From Brassica napus (taxonomy: Eukaryota > Streptophyta > Magnoliopsida > Brassicales > Brassicaceae), in NCBI RefSeq assembly GCF_020379485.1, contig NC_063452.1, forward strand, positions 8,225,065-8,289,064: a stretch of 64,000 nucleotides of DNA, given 5' to 3'. Each line of letters opens with the position of its first letter. The stretch's first letter is position 1. The notes under the pieces are model-generated. The model saw only the letters and a list, made by a program, of their open reading frames with translations. It made no database searches and had not been told where the DNA came from. This document shows positions 23,546 to 32,977 of this stretch, one piece after another. The position numbers and the translations under genes are program-made.

Positions 23546-24269
23546 TGTATATATATAGAGAATGCCCTAACAAGGTCATAATAATTTTTGCCTAATGTGA
23601 CAGAACTTTATTGACTAAACCTTTTCCGATGATGAAAATAACTAAGAACATATATGATAAATAAAAATATGCAATTTAATCAAGTGGTAATGGTCTAGCG
23701 ATTTTTGTTGCAGGAGAAATTGCTCTGTATGTGTAAGTTCAGAGATCAATTTTCTTCAAATGTGAAATTATCTAGCTACTCACATTTGACTAGTCCATAT
23801 GATAACTTGTTTTACACCTATTAAAAAAAACACGATGAATTGACTATTTGATAGCAATATTCATCTTTGGGAGATTAATCGGGTGATAAATGTCCATATC
23901 ACTTTTTATATTAATCGGGTGATAAAAAACGATGCAAGTAGTAGTTTGTAAATTATATCATCCAAAAGAATTAATTAATTTTACAAGGTGGTAGGGGGTA
24001 AATACACTGACAAAGACAGTTGTTATCTTTGAATACGAAACTACAATATTCAAGATTAGACAGAACTAGCATTCCCACAATAATAAACGCAATAATCAAG
24101 ATTGCGTTTACTACATTTTTCCCTTGTAAACACAACTAACATTCGCACTCAATTCGTTAGGTTACGATATCAAAGATTGGACGTTCATAAGAAAAGAGGA
24201 AAAAAGTTACCACTTAACAAGCGTACAAATTGGTTTCCTCTTCCTCATCCTATAAAAGTACGGGCAAAT
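23546..24269. other. Intergenic DNA without recognised genes
   Basis: AT-rich sequence with a short repeated phrase (TTAATCGGGTGATAAA at about 23874 and 23913). I see no gene or delimited element. Confidence 0.4.
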
Positions 24270-25627
24270 GTTTTTTTTGGAAAAATCGCATTTTAAACAC
24301 TCAGAGTATCAATTTCTATCATTTTAAACACCGAAGTTTTTTTGACTAACACTTTAAACTTTCAAAGCGACATTTTTATCATAATAAACCTCCAACGACG
24401 TTTTCCAGTCCATAGGTGATCAGTACTGTTTATTTTACAGGTTAAAATGATGACGTGTCAATTTTTTTTCTTAAAAATAAAAAATAAAATAAAAATACAG
24501 AAACATTCATATAAAATTGGAAAAAATTATAAAAAATTCAAAAAACAGAAAAATTAAAATTTCAAACTTTAAAATAAATAAAAATATTAAAAATTCAAAA
24601 AAATCAAAAATAAGATCTAAAATTAAAATGTCAAATTTAAAAACGAAAATAAAATTTTTAAAATTCTAAAAATTCTAAAATAAGATCAAAAATAATTTGA
24701 AAAATAATAATTTGAAAATTTTCTTTATTTATTTGTATTTATATATTTAGAGCATAAGAGTCTTTTGCATCTTTAATAAAATATTTTTGGTCATTTTCTT
24801 TCTTAGAAAATCTTTTTGGGACAAAACTCAATATAATCTATTTGAGAGAACTATTAGCCCTGCGTGTGGTCACCATCAATTAACATGGGGTGAAATTGCC
24901 CCCCTCCCCCGAGATGCTTTTTGCGAAGTGTACTTAGGCGCTAGTCGGACTATATAAGGTGTTTGGATATTCGGATTATCAAAAAAAAAAATTTGATGGT
25001 AGCAAGTTTTGATATATTGTTTTTTATGGCGGCAAGTTTTGATATCATCATAAGTAACAGTCACTTTAATTGGATGAAATTTTAAAATAAATATATTTTT
25101 TTTGGTTAAATATTTACAATTTTTTTTACAATTTTAATTTTAAAGTTTGAAGTTTTAATTTTAGATCTTATTTTTGAATTTAAAAAAAAAATTAAAAAAT
25201 TTCTTTTTTAAATTTGACATTTTAATTTTAGATTTTATTTTTGAATTTTTAGAATTTTAATATTTTATTTTTATTTTTAAGTTTGAAAATTTAATTTTTA
25301 TGTTTTTTGAATTTTTAGATTTTTTAAAACTTATGTTTTGAATTTTTTTACAATTTTTTTACAATTTTTCCCAGTTTTATTCGATTTTTTCTGTATTTTT
25401 TTGTATTTTTATTTTTTATTTAAAAAAAAAAAGAAACCGACACATCATCATTTTGACCTGTAAAATGAACACTACCGGTCGTCTATGAACAGGAAAACAT
25501 ATTTGGAGATTTATTATGATAAAAATGTCACTTTGAATGTTTAAATTGCTAGTCAAAAAACTCTCGTGTTTAAAGTGTTAGTAAGTTACACTCTCAATGT
25601 TTAAAATACAATTTTCCCGTTTTTTTT
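24270..25627. mobile_element. Long-TIR Mutator-like element (non-autonomous, about 1.34 kb)
   Basis: Outer ends GGAAAAATCGCATTTTAAACA (24279) and, on the other strand from 25618, GGGAAAATTGTATTTTAAACA. The inverted arms stay similar for several hundred bases, e.g. CATTTTTATCATAATAAA in both. Flanks are a 9-bp repeat GTTTTTTTT (24270-24278 and 25619-25627), as expected for Mutator. The middle (about 24740-25080) is unique and non-coding. There is no MURA transposase. Confidence 0.75.
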
Positions 25628-26605
25628 TATAGTTATGAAGTGTATTGTACAACGTGAAAAGGACTGTAGCTTGTTCCCTTCGATTTGAAAGCAATTTACA
25701 AGTGGCTTTAGACGTTCACCAAACGCCGTTAATTTCTAAAAGCTCTATAAGAACAGCGATATGCTTTTCAACAACATGCAATTTGTTTAAGAAACCATGT
25801 TGCAATTAAGGTCAAACAAATAATAATAAAATATCAAACCATATCTAATCAAAACTTAATGCTTGACCGGGTCACAACATGTGCAACAATCCTTGCAACT
25901 CAACCTGCATCAACATCTTAAACATTCACGAATCAAAATCACCGTAGCTAGTTATCAAACTTTTTCATCTCAAATTTTCCATTAACAGATTCCATCTTGA
26001 TCTATCTTTCAAATTTAAGCAATACAGATCAACCTTACAACCTCAAAGTCAAAACGGATCGAACCTTATTCTCTACACTGAGAACCTGGCTCTGTTTGGG
26101 TATTCGATCTAGTTTCTTCTTGATTGTTTTTAGGTTCAATCTTAGCTTGATTGAGCTGATCTCAATTTAGCAAGTGAAAGAACTCAAGAAAACAATTATA
26201 CGCATAAGAGATTTGTTCATCCGGACTTTGTTTCTTACTGTTCGGGGAGAGATCAAAACTCTCAAACCTTGATTATTGATTGATGTGATACCTTATTGCT
26301 TCCAGACTTGAAATGAATGTATTCGGTTAACCAAAAAAATAGACCATTTTTCTTCCGGTAAAACTACACGACACTAGCCTTTACATATTTATTTGAGATT
26401 ATAGAGCCGACATTCTGCCCCTTAAGACCAAACCAAACTACCCGAATAAAATCGAACCGATTATTTAATTTGGTTTCAATTTTCCAGTAACCGACCGTAC
26501 TGAAATCCAAATTACCCAAATCGAACCGAAGCTACCCGGATGTCCCAAAAACCGGACTCGTCTATATTCTTCTAACGAAAGTCTCCGAGAATTCGATTCG
26601 ATTCG
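25628..26605. other. Upstream region of the Fe-S carrier gene
   Basis: No coding sequence is supported. The last 200 bp hold phrases such as CCGAACCGA on a degenerate background. The promoter and 5' UTR of the gene starting at 26606 should lie here. Confidence 0.4.
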
Positions 26606-27257
26606 ATGAAGGCTTCTCGAGTCTTGGCGGCGAGGGTTGGACCGGCGATAAGGAAGCAAGTGTTAACCATAACGGACGAAGCTGCCTCTAGGGTTCATCA
26701 TCTCTTGCTCCAGAGGCAAAAACCTTTCCTCCGATTGGGCGTTAAAGCAAGAGGCTGCAACGGTTTATCATACACTCTCAATTACGCACACACAAACCAT
26801 TGTCTTGATTTTTTAGTGGACAAGGCCACGTTGCCTCCAATGGGATGTTTCTTGTTTACTTGAATACATAGTTTGAGCTTATTTGGTTTATAGATGCTTG
26901 CCTCTTGCTATGTTGATCATCACATGTTGTTTATAGACTCTGATCCCCGCGAGAGTATTGTTATCAGATGAGAAAGGGATATTCGATGAGCTGGTGGAGG
27001 AGAAAGGTGTGAGGATCCTTGTGGAACCCAAGGCTTTAATGCATGTGATTGGAACAAAGATGGATTTCATAGATGATAAACTAAGGTTTGCAAACTCTTG
27101 TCACATTTAACTGTAACAATATTTTTTTTAATATTTCTGTTTGTTTAATTGCAGATCAGAGTTTGTGTTCATCAATCCGAACTCGCAAGGTCAATGCGGG
27201 TGTGGTGAATCTTTCATGACGACATCTACTTCCTCGAGTGCTAAACAGAGTGGATAG
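26606..27257 (+). CDS. A-type iron-sulfur carrier (ISCA, mitochondrial type)
   Basis: Three exons. Exon 1 (26606-26801 if the donor is at 26802) encodes [20 protein letters not shown], then [13 protein letters not shown] and the first cluster-binding cysteine in [17 protein letters not shown]. Exon 2 (26968-27085) encodes [20 protein letters not shown] and [18 protein letters not shown]. Exon 3 (27155-27257) encodes [12 protein letters not shown] with the CGCGESF motif that supplies the other two cysteines. The total is 417 nt, 138 aa. The family delivers Fe-S clusters to apoproteins; the basic N-terminus suits a mitochondrial presequence. Likely orthologue At2g16710. The expected donor straight after NYA is missing. 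A GT 15 nt downstream keeps the frame and adds about four residues (HTNH). Exon 1's end is therefore an inference. Confidence 0.8.
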
Positions 27258-27930
27258 TGTTGGCTGCTGCACTATCATATACTATTATCACATTGTTACT
27301 ATATAATCAGAGTCGTTGATTGGAAACAAGTCTGGTCGCTGCTCATAGATATTCCTGAAGCTTGTGATTTGTGGAGATCAATTAATGTATTCTTTAGAAC
27401 ACAAAGTTATAATAAAATGTTGGATTATGTAAAAAGTAACTGAACGTAGAATCAGGAATTTCGCTATATTGATCGATCTGTGGGTGGGTTATGGGATCAA
27501 AACCCCTTCGTCTCAAAAAGCTGCCTCTTCATAGTTGATATTTGTTCCAGTGAAGGAAGTTTAAGGCAGGTTTTGGTTGAAGTTACTTTTAACGTTCAGA
27601 CAAAAGCGTTACTAAACACAAAGAGTGGAAACCTGTAATATATTTTGGATGCAGTGCGAATAGCTTAATTTGTTTTTGCAACGTATAATGATATGGTGTG
27701 GATTTTAGAGAAAATGTTTTAGAGATTTAGAAAGCTGTTGAATGGAGTAAATGGAGATACTAATACCAAAGATGAGATTCTAAAGACAAACTTCAAGGAA
27801 AAAAAGCTGCATAGACAAGCTCATGCCTGTTGATTTAAGACAATACTTGAATTACTCAAAAAGTAAGAAAAATCAAACAAGTTGCAGGAACCAACATAAT
27901 AATAACAAGATAAAAGAAATATTGCATTGT
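27258..27930. other. Downstream region, no genes seen
   Basis: It contains the probable 3' UTR and poly(A) signal of the Fe-S carrier (AATAAA-like TATAATAAAATG at about 27410), then unassigned AT-rich sequence. Confidence 0.4.
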
Positions 27931-28013
27931 ATCACAAGCTAACAACACCACTCCTTAATCGTTGAAGCTGAGTAACAGAACCAGGTCTCTTCTTCCTCCA
28001 CCACCAGAAAGCC

Positions 28014-28580
28014 TCAACAGAAGCTACACTCACCACGACCGCCACAACGACCACCGGAAAAAGGGCCACCGACATTAAGACTACTAGGACCATATCCACG
28101 ACCACGAACAAAAGGACCAAACGGGCTGTTAGTAGTGGTGGTCGCCTTTTTAGTATTTGCTTTATAATTTCTCTGGACAGGCTCTTCTTCATCATCAGAA
28201 GAAAATGATTCATCTACAGACATGTTGTCTGCCTCGGCCGCCTTCACAGTGCCAGTTTTCATCGAGGCAGCAACTAATTCGTTATTATTTAAACTAACCG
28301 ATGAGATCAACATATCCACTTTTTCTTCGATCTCCCGAAGACGACAGTCCACCTTCTCTTCGATCTTCTGAAGACGATGATCCACCTTTTCTTCCATCTT
28401 CTCTAGACGATCAACCAATCCTTTCAACATCTCTATCACATCAGGTGTTTTTTTCTCGGTTATGTCTATCTTATGTTTCTCCAAACCATCTCTCGGCTCT
28501 CTGTTCACTTCATTTAGATGCGCCGTGGCCTTGATCGCATTCGAAGCTGCTCCAGACGGGGTGGCGGATTCTTTGTCCAT
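28014..28580 (-). CDS. Hypothetical protein with coiled coil and RG-rich tail (188 aa)
   Basis: I do not recognise this gene. It opens MDKESATPSGAASNAIKA. Residues about 45-95 form a strongly charged helical region with three near-repeats of a 12-residue unit (KMEEKVDHRLQ, KIEEKVDCRLR, EIEEKVDMLI), suggesting a coiled coil. An acidic patch follows (SVDESFSSDDEEEPVQ), then a basic linker (YKANTKKA) and a Gly/Arg-rich end (GPFVRGRGYGPSS, GGRCGGRGEC). An overlapping frame stays open to 27932, so the 3' end may involve an intron. The ordered composition and the start after a leader-like stretch favour a real gene. RG-rich ends often bind RNA; that is a guess here. It could also be a gag-like relic. 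Confidence 0.45.
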   Translation of the reverse strand: MDKESATPSGAASNAIKATAHLNEVNREPRDGLEKHKIDITEKKTPDVIEMLKGLVDRLEKMEEKVDHRLQKIEEKVDCRLREIEEKVDMLISSVSLNNNELVAASMKTGTVKAAEADNMSVDESFSSDDEEEPVQRNYKANTKKATTTTNSPFGPFVRGRGYGPSSLNVGGPFSGGRCGGRGECSFC

Positions 28581-28675
28581 TGAGAATATGAGAAGAGCGA
28601 ATCTATAGGTTACAGAGCCAAAGCGGAGATCGGCAAAAGACCTAGACGAAACTGGTATTATAAAGAGTCTTATAT

Positions 28676-28801
28676 TGAGGTAGCGTGCATCGTAAGTCCT
28701 AATGTATTTTGGTTTTTAACTTTTATTGATGTAGCGTGCATCCTAAGTCCTAATGTATTTTGGTTTTTAATGCAGCGTGCATCTTAAGTCCTATTGTATT
28801 T
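28676..28801. repeat. Three tandem copies of a short motif upstream of the hypothetical gene
   Basis: The phrase GTAGCGTGCATC(G/C)TAAGTCCT followed by AATGTATTTTGGTTTTTAA occurs at about 28680 and 28732, with a third diverged copy at about 28774. They sit roughly 100-220 bp upstream of the minus-strand ATG at 28580, in its presumed promoter. Confidence 0.75.
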
Positions 28802-28901
28802 TTTTGTTTTACTTTGTTGTTTTTTCTTATTTACCTTTTTCGATTCTTGATGATTATATTGGTATTTTCCTTTATTATATTACAAACCAAAATTTATTTT
28901 A

Positions 28902-30027
28902 TCTATCTTATTAAAGTAGAAGTACTTTAAACCATTCTGTTTGGTAACATATGTAGCAGTTAAAAAAAAATATAGTGTTGTTTGAAAACATAGATAGCAG
29001 TAAGTTAGAAAATAAATGGGCTTATGCTATTAAAAAAATTGGAAGTCCATTATATTATATTAAAAAGTAAAGGGTTTATGTTACTTGATATACATATTCA
29101 AATCAAAATAATAATTTAAAATTGATTTATATCAAAAATTCATTCAAAAATTCAAAAATTGATTTTTACTAACATATTTTCCAATAACCATTATAAAAAT
29201 GTTTTCAATATATATAAGAAAAATACAATATAAAGCCTAATTTCAAACACCAACTTAAATTATGATTTTTATATTTCACATTGAAATTTAAAAATATAAT
29301 ATATGTGATTATTTATATGATTGTACGTATAAAATATTATTAATTATAAGATTACTTATTTGATGGTACGTATAAAATATAATTAATTATAGGATATATA
29401 ATAGTGATTAGAAGTGGGCGTTCGAGTTCGTTTTCAGGTCTGTTTGGGATTTCGTGTTCGGTTCAGATCTTTGAGGATTCGGTTCGGATTTGGATAACCA
29501 ATTTAAATTAATTTAAAAAAATTAAAATTTATTATATTTTTTAAATTTTAAAAAATCTATAAACAATAGTATATATTACATATAAATTTGAATAACATAT
29601 GTCAGAGTACCTAACTTAACATATAAACTGTTTTGGTTTAAATATTTGGATAGATAATTAATAATTATTTAAGTATTTTGGAGTTTTGAGTATATTTTAC
29701 CTATTTTAGATATTTACGTTGATTATTTGTATATATTTTCAAGTATTTAAACGAACTTAAAAGTATCATATATATTCTGGATGTTTTTATATATATTAAA
29801 TCTAAAAATAATTAATATATATAAGTATATAAATCTATTTTGGATACCCAAAATACTTCGGTTCAGATCGGATTAGGTTTCAGTTCTTCAAATACCAAAA
29901 TTCTGAATGATTCGGATATTTAATCAATTTCAGTTCTGATTTGGTATTACTTATTGGGTTCGGTTCGGTTCTTCGAATTCGAGTTTTTTGTCCAACCCTT
30001 AATAGTGACATAAAAAACAAAATCTAG
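28902..30027 (+). mobile_element. Helitron-like element split by a hAT MITE
   Basis: It starts TCTATCTTATTAAAGTAGAAG after A (28901) and ends AAAACAAAATCTAG (30027) before T. Without the nested insert it is about 0.5 kb. The A/T insertion site, 5' motif and CTAG terminus fit Helitrons. A GC-rich 3' hairpin is not visible, which lowers confidence. Confidence 0.5.
29401..30009. mobile_element. hAT-type MITE nested in the Helitron-like element
   Basis: The body is 29409-30001 with ends TAGAAGTGGGCG and (other strand) TAAGGGTTGGAC. The 8-bp flanks are ATAGTGAT (29401-29408) and ATAGTGAC (30002-30009), 7 of 8 identical. The arms carry GTTCGGTTCGG-type motifs. It belongs to the same broad family as the elements at 6364 and 22157. 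Confidence 0.7.
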
Positions 30028-31239
30028 TTCCATTTTAAATTCCCACTAGGTTAAATTTTATAATTTAGGATATAAAAAGGTAAATAATTTTTATGGAAAA
30101 TTATGTCTTGAAATATGGAAACTTCAATATGCTGAAATATGGAAAGTTCTCCATTTATTAGAAGTTTTCCATTTTATCTAGAGGTATGAGGAAAACCATG
30201 CTTGGAAAATCTTCCAAGCAGGAGAAGAAAGTAGATGTCCTTCTCTAAGAAAAATGAATGATTTCTTGGATTAATTATTTCCAATAGTTTTTCTCTTATC
30301 TTTCGATTTCATGAGTGAAGTCGGGAGATTACATGTGCACTATGGTCGACTAGAGTCATACATTTTCAGCAAGTGTAGTATGAAAAGGATGTCATTTCTT
30401 GGAACTTTTTTGGGTTATCCTGGCCTGGACCGTGTGGAAACTCAAAATTAAATATCTCACTATGCGAAGGTGGAAGCGATTGTCGTACTTTATGTTGTTC
30501 TGGCCAGAGCCGCTATGAATTTTAGCATATTCGTTCCTGGGATGGTCAAAAGATCGTCAAAGAGCCCCTGAAAGTTGGCGAAGCTTCCGGTTTTCCCATG
30601 TTTTGGCGGTGTGTAGTTAATATTTCTGACGCTTGGAACCCTGAGCTGTTATTTCTTACTATTCCTGACCAATATGTTTTTGTCATTGTCTACAGTTGTT
30701 TCCCACCCGGTGTCGTCTGAAGGGGAGACATCAGTGATGGAGGCATTAAGCCTTCCAAGTAGGTGGAGATGAGTATCTTTTTTGGTGAGTCCGGAGGCTC
30801 TGCTTCGCAACCGTATATGGGGTGAGTTTTCTTTTCCTAAGGTTGGTCACCTCCTTTCATATTATCTATCTTATCTGTTGACAGGGAGTAAGCTCTAAAT
30901 TCCCGTAGAGGCTGTTTATGATGAGTACCAGAGGATATGAACCAAGATCGGCACTCTCCTTGGTCTCCTGTCTTCTTCACTGGACCCTTTTCTTGGCTTC
31001 TCTCAAATTATATCTATCTCTTTGTTCTCACCGACACTTTCTTCTAGCTTTTCTCACCTCTTTCGTTCTTCTCTGATCATAGCAGTTATATTTTCATTTA
31101 AGAAAATATCAATAAAGTAAGGTCAATCTTCTTTCTTTTCCTTAGAAGTAGTTGAGAGAATAAGATCAGCATTTACCTATACGAAAAAGTTAGGTCCTTT
31201 AATGTAAACTTTTTATATTTCTTCATATTTTATAGTTCT
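30028..31239. other. Unassigned low-copy-looking sequence
   Basis: From about 30300 to 31000 the base composition is more balanced than in the surrounding AT-rich DNA, and one frame reads for about 60 codons around WRCVVNISDAWNPELLFLTI before a stop. I cannot assign it to a family. It could be a decayed gene or transposon fragment. Confidence 0.3.
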
Positions 31240-32189
31240 ATTTGGGCCAATCTATCCGGCGTACGGCCGGCGCGTGAGCGTCCGTGCCGTCGCCGGAATC
31301 CTTATTCTTGTTCAAAGAGGTTGCTTTTAACCTCTTCTTCGTCGCGCCTCACCGATTTGCTTTGTCGGAGCTCTGGATTGGAATCATCACTCATCGGTGG
31401 TCTCCTCGCGTGGAGGGAAGACGCGGTCGCGTGGTGGCTAACGGCGTGAGAAGAGAGGCTTGCATGTGTCAGTGGTTTGTTTCTCCGGGAGGTGGAGGCT
31501 TCTTCAGCTTCGCCGCCGCCGGTTCTAGTTCCCGGGAAGGGGAGGCTTTCTCTGCTCCGTCTTCGCCGGTTTTGGCTCCGGAGGGTAGGGGCTCACATAG
31601 CCCTACGCTGTCGGTTTAGGTCCCTTATCTTTTAGGGTTTTGGTTTTATCCTGGTTTTATTATGATTCGGTTGGTTGTGGGTCGTCGGAGGAGAGGAAAG
31701 TTCTCCGGCGGAAAGAGTGGCGATGCATGCGACGTCTCTTCTTGAGGGTCTGTGGTGAACGGTGTTGGAGGAGATCTCGCCGCGGCGATTGATTACCTCC
31801 GGTTTTTAGAGACCCAAAGATGGGATGGTCGGAAGAAGATTGTCGGAGCTTTTGAGTTCCGGGGTGGTCGGAAGATGGGATGTTTGGATCTCCGACGAAA
31901 ACGCGAAGCGGTGGTGACGTGGTGTCCTCGCAACACGTGTATCCTCGACGGCGAGGATGGCAACACGTGTCCAAGCAGCAGAGATGCTGGGATGCGAGGC
32001 GGCGAAGTCAATCGCGTGAAGGGTTAGGGTTTTCTTCAAGTTGGGCCGGAATGTGTGGCCCAGTTGAGAAGCGTGTTTGCCCCTTTGTTTCTATTGGGCT
32101 TTTGTTTGTTTTTTTATTTGTATTGGGCTTGGCCCATTTTTAATATTAAAAACCTTTCGACGGAAAAAAAAAATTTGGGCCAATCTATC
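31240..32189 (+). mobile_element. Polyadenylated non-LTR retroposon (916 bp, Sadhu-like)
   Basis: A perfect 17-bp direct repeat, ATTTGGGCCAATCTATC, is at 31240-31256 and 32173-32189. The insert 31257-32172 is GC-rich at its start (CGGCGTACGGCCGGCGCG) and ends with an A tract. No reverse transcriptase is encoded; short ORFs (for example 31284-31619) are low-complexity and have no family features. The size, lack of coding, poly(A) and long target duplication resemble the Sadhu retroposons described in Arabidopsis. Family assignment is inferred, insertion mechanism is well supported. Confidence 0.8.
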
Positions 32190-32760
32190 TAGTTTTATCA
32201 GCCGTGTCAGAAGCAGATACAAAAGCTGATGGCACATGGCAGCAAAACTATCAATTTTATTTTGACCTAAAGACAGATGATTTAGGTGATACTATGCTGT
32301 CTGTTAATGCTCATCGTGTATCTTCTTTAAACCCAATTTGCTTATTTTATTATCTTAAAATGTCTTCGAATATTCAAGTGTCTCTCTCTTGATTTTGTGT
32401 TTGTTTGTATCTGATAGTAGTTGCAGCATAAGTTTTTTGACTTTTATGAGGGTGATCGGTAGTTGCTATAGGTGATGTCCACAACCCTATTTATTTCTAA
32501 AGCACCAAATTCAGAGCAATCAAGCTTTAATTTTTTTTTTGAAACCACAGCTCTTAAAATAACCTATAGCTGTACAAGTGTTCTGAAGAGCCAAATATCC
32601 AAAGCAATTTTTAGTGCTTTCCATAAAATTTTACAGCAATAAAATCTAAAAACACAGCAAAAAGTTTACAGATTTTTTTCTACAGCAAAAATTTTAAAAC
32701 TACAGCCATTACCAATCAAACCCTAAATCTCTCTTACTTCCCTACAAAAATAGTATTCTT
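32190..32760. other. Upstream sequence of the kinase gene, no genes seen
   Basis: AT-rich sequence. The part from about 32500 to 32720 has repeated phrases with CAGCAAAA/ACAGC and could be an old MITE, but I could not define its ends. Confidence 0.35.
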
Positions 32761-32903
32761 AAAGAACAACTGTAAGCCGGGACAGAATAGCCTAGTGGTA
32801 AAACACTAGAGTGAACTGGATCCCAAGGCACACGGGTTCGACTCTTCCGGGATTCCAGAGAGCGTCCAGTGAACAAAAAAAAAAAAAAAAAGAACAACTG
32901 TAA
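32761..32903 (+). mobile_element. tRNA-derived SINE
   Basis: The body is 32776-32888, flanked by a perfect 15-bp target duplication AAAGAACAACTGTAA (32761-32775 and 32889-32903). It has an RNA polymerase III A box (TAGCCTAGTGG, 32788-32798), a B box (GGTTCGACTC, 32835-32844) and a terminal A tract. At about 113 bp it is short for a plant SINE. It lies just upstream of the kinase coding region. BoS-type SINEs of this structure are known from Brassica; the exact family is not determined. Confidence 0.9.
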
Positions 32904-32977
32904 AGTCTTGATTTATATTTGTTTATATTATAGCGAATAAGCCATTAATTCCTCTGTAATTCGCATTTCGTATTTAG

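Noticed and set aside
30300..31000. A decayed gene with WRCVVNISDAWNPELLFLTI
   Set aside because: Suggestive composition, but no family recognised and stops in all frames; kept only as unassigned sequence.
31284..32143. Overlapping ORFs on both strands as genes
   Set aside because: They lie wholly in a retroposon bounded by a 17-bp duplication, have low-complexity translations and no family motifs.
32788..32850. A tRNA gene from the A and B boxes
   Set aside because: No cloverleaf is formed; the boxes plus A tract and target duplication identify a SINE.
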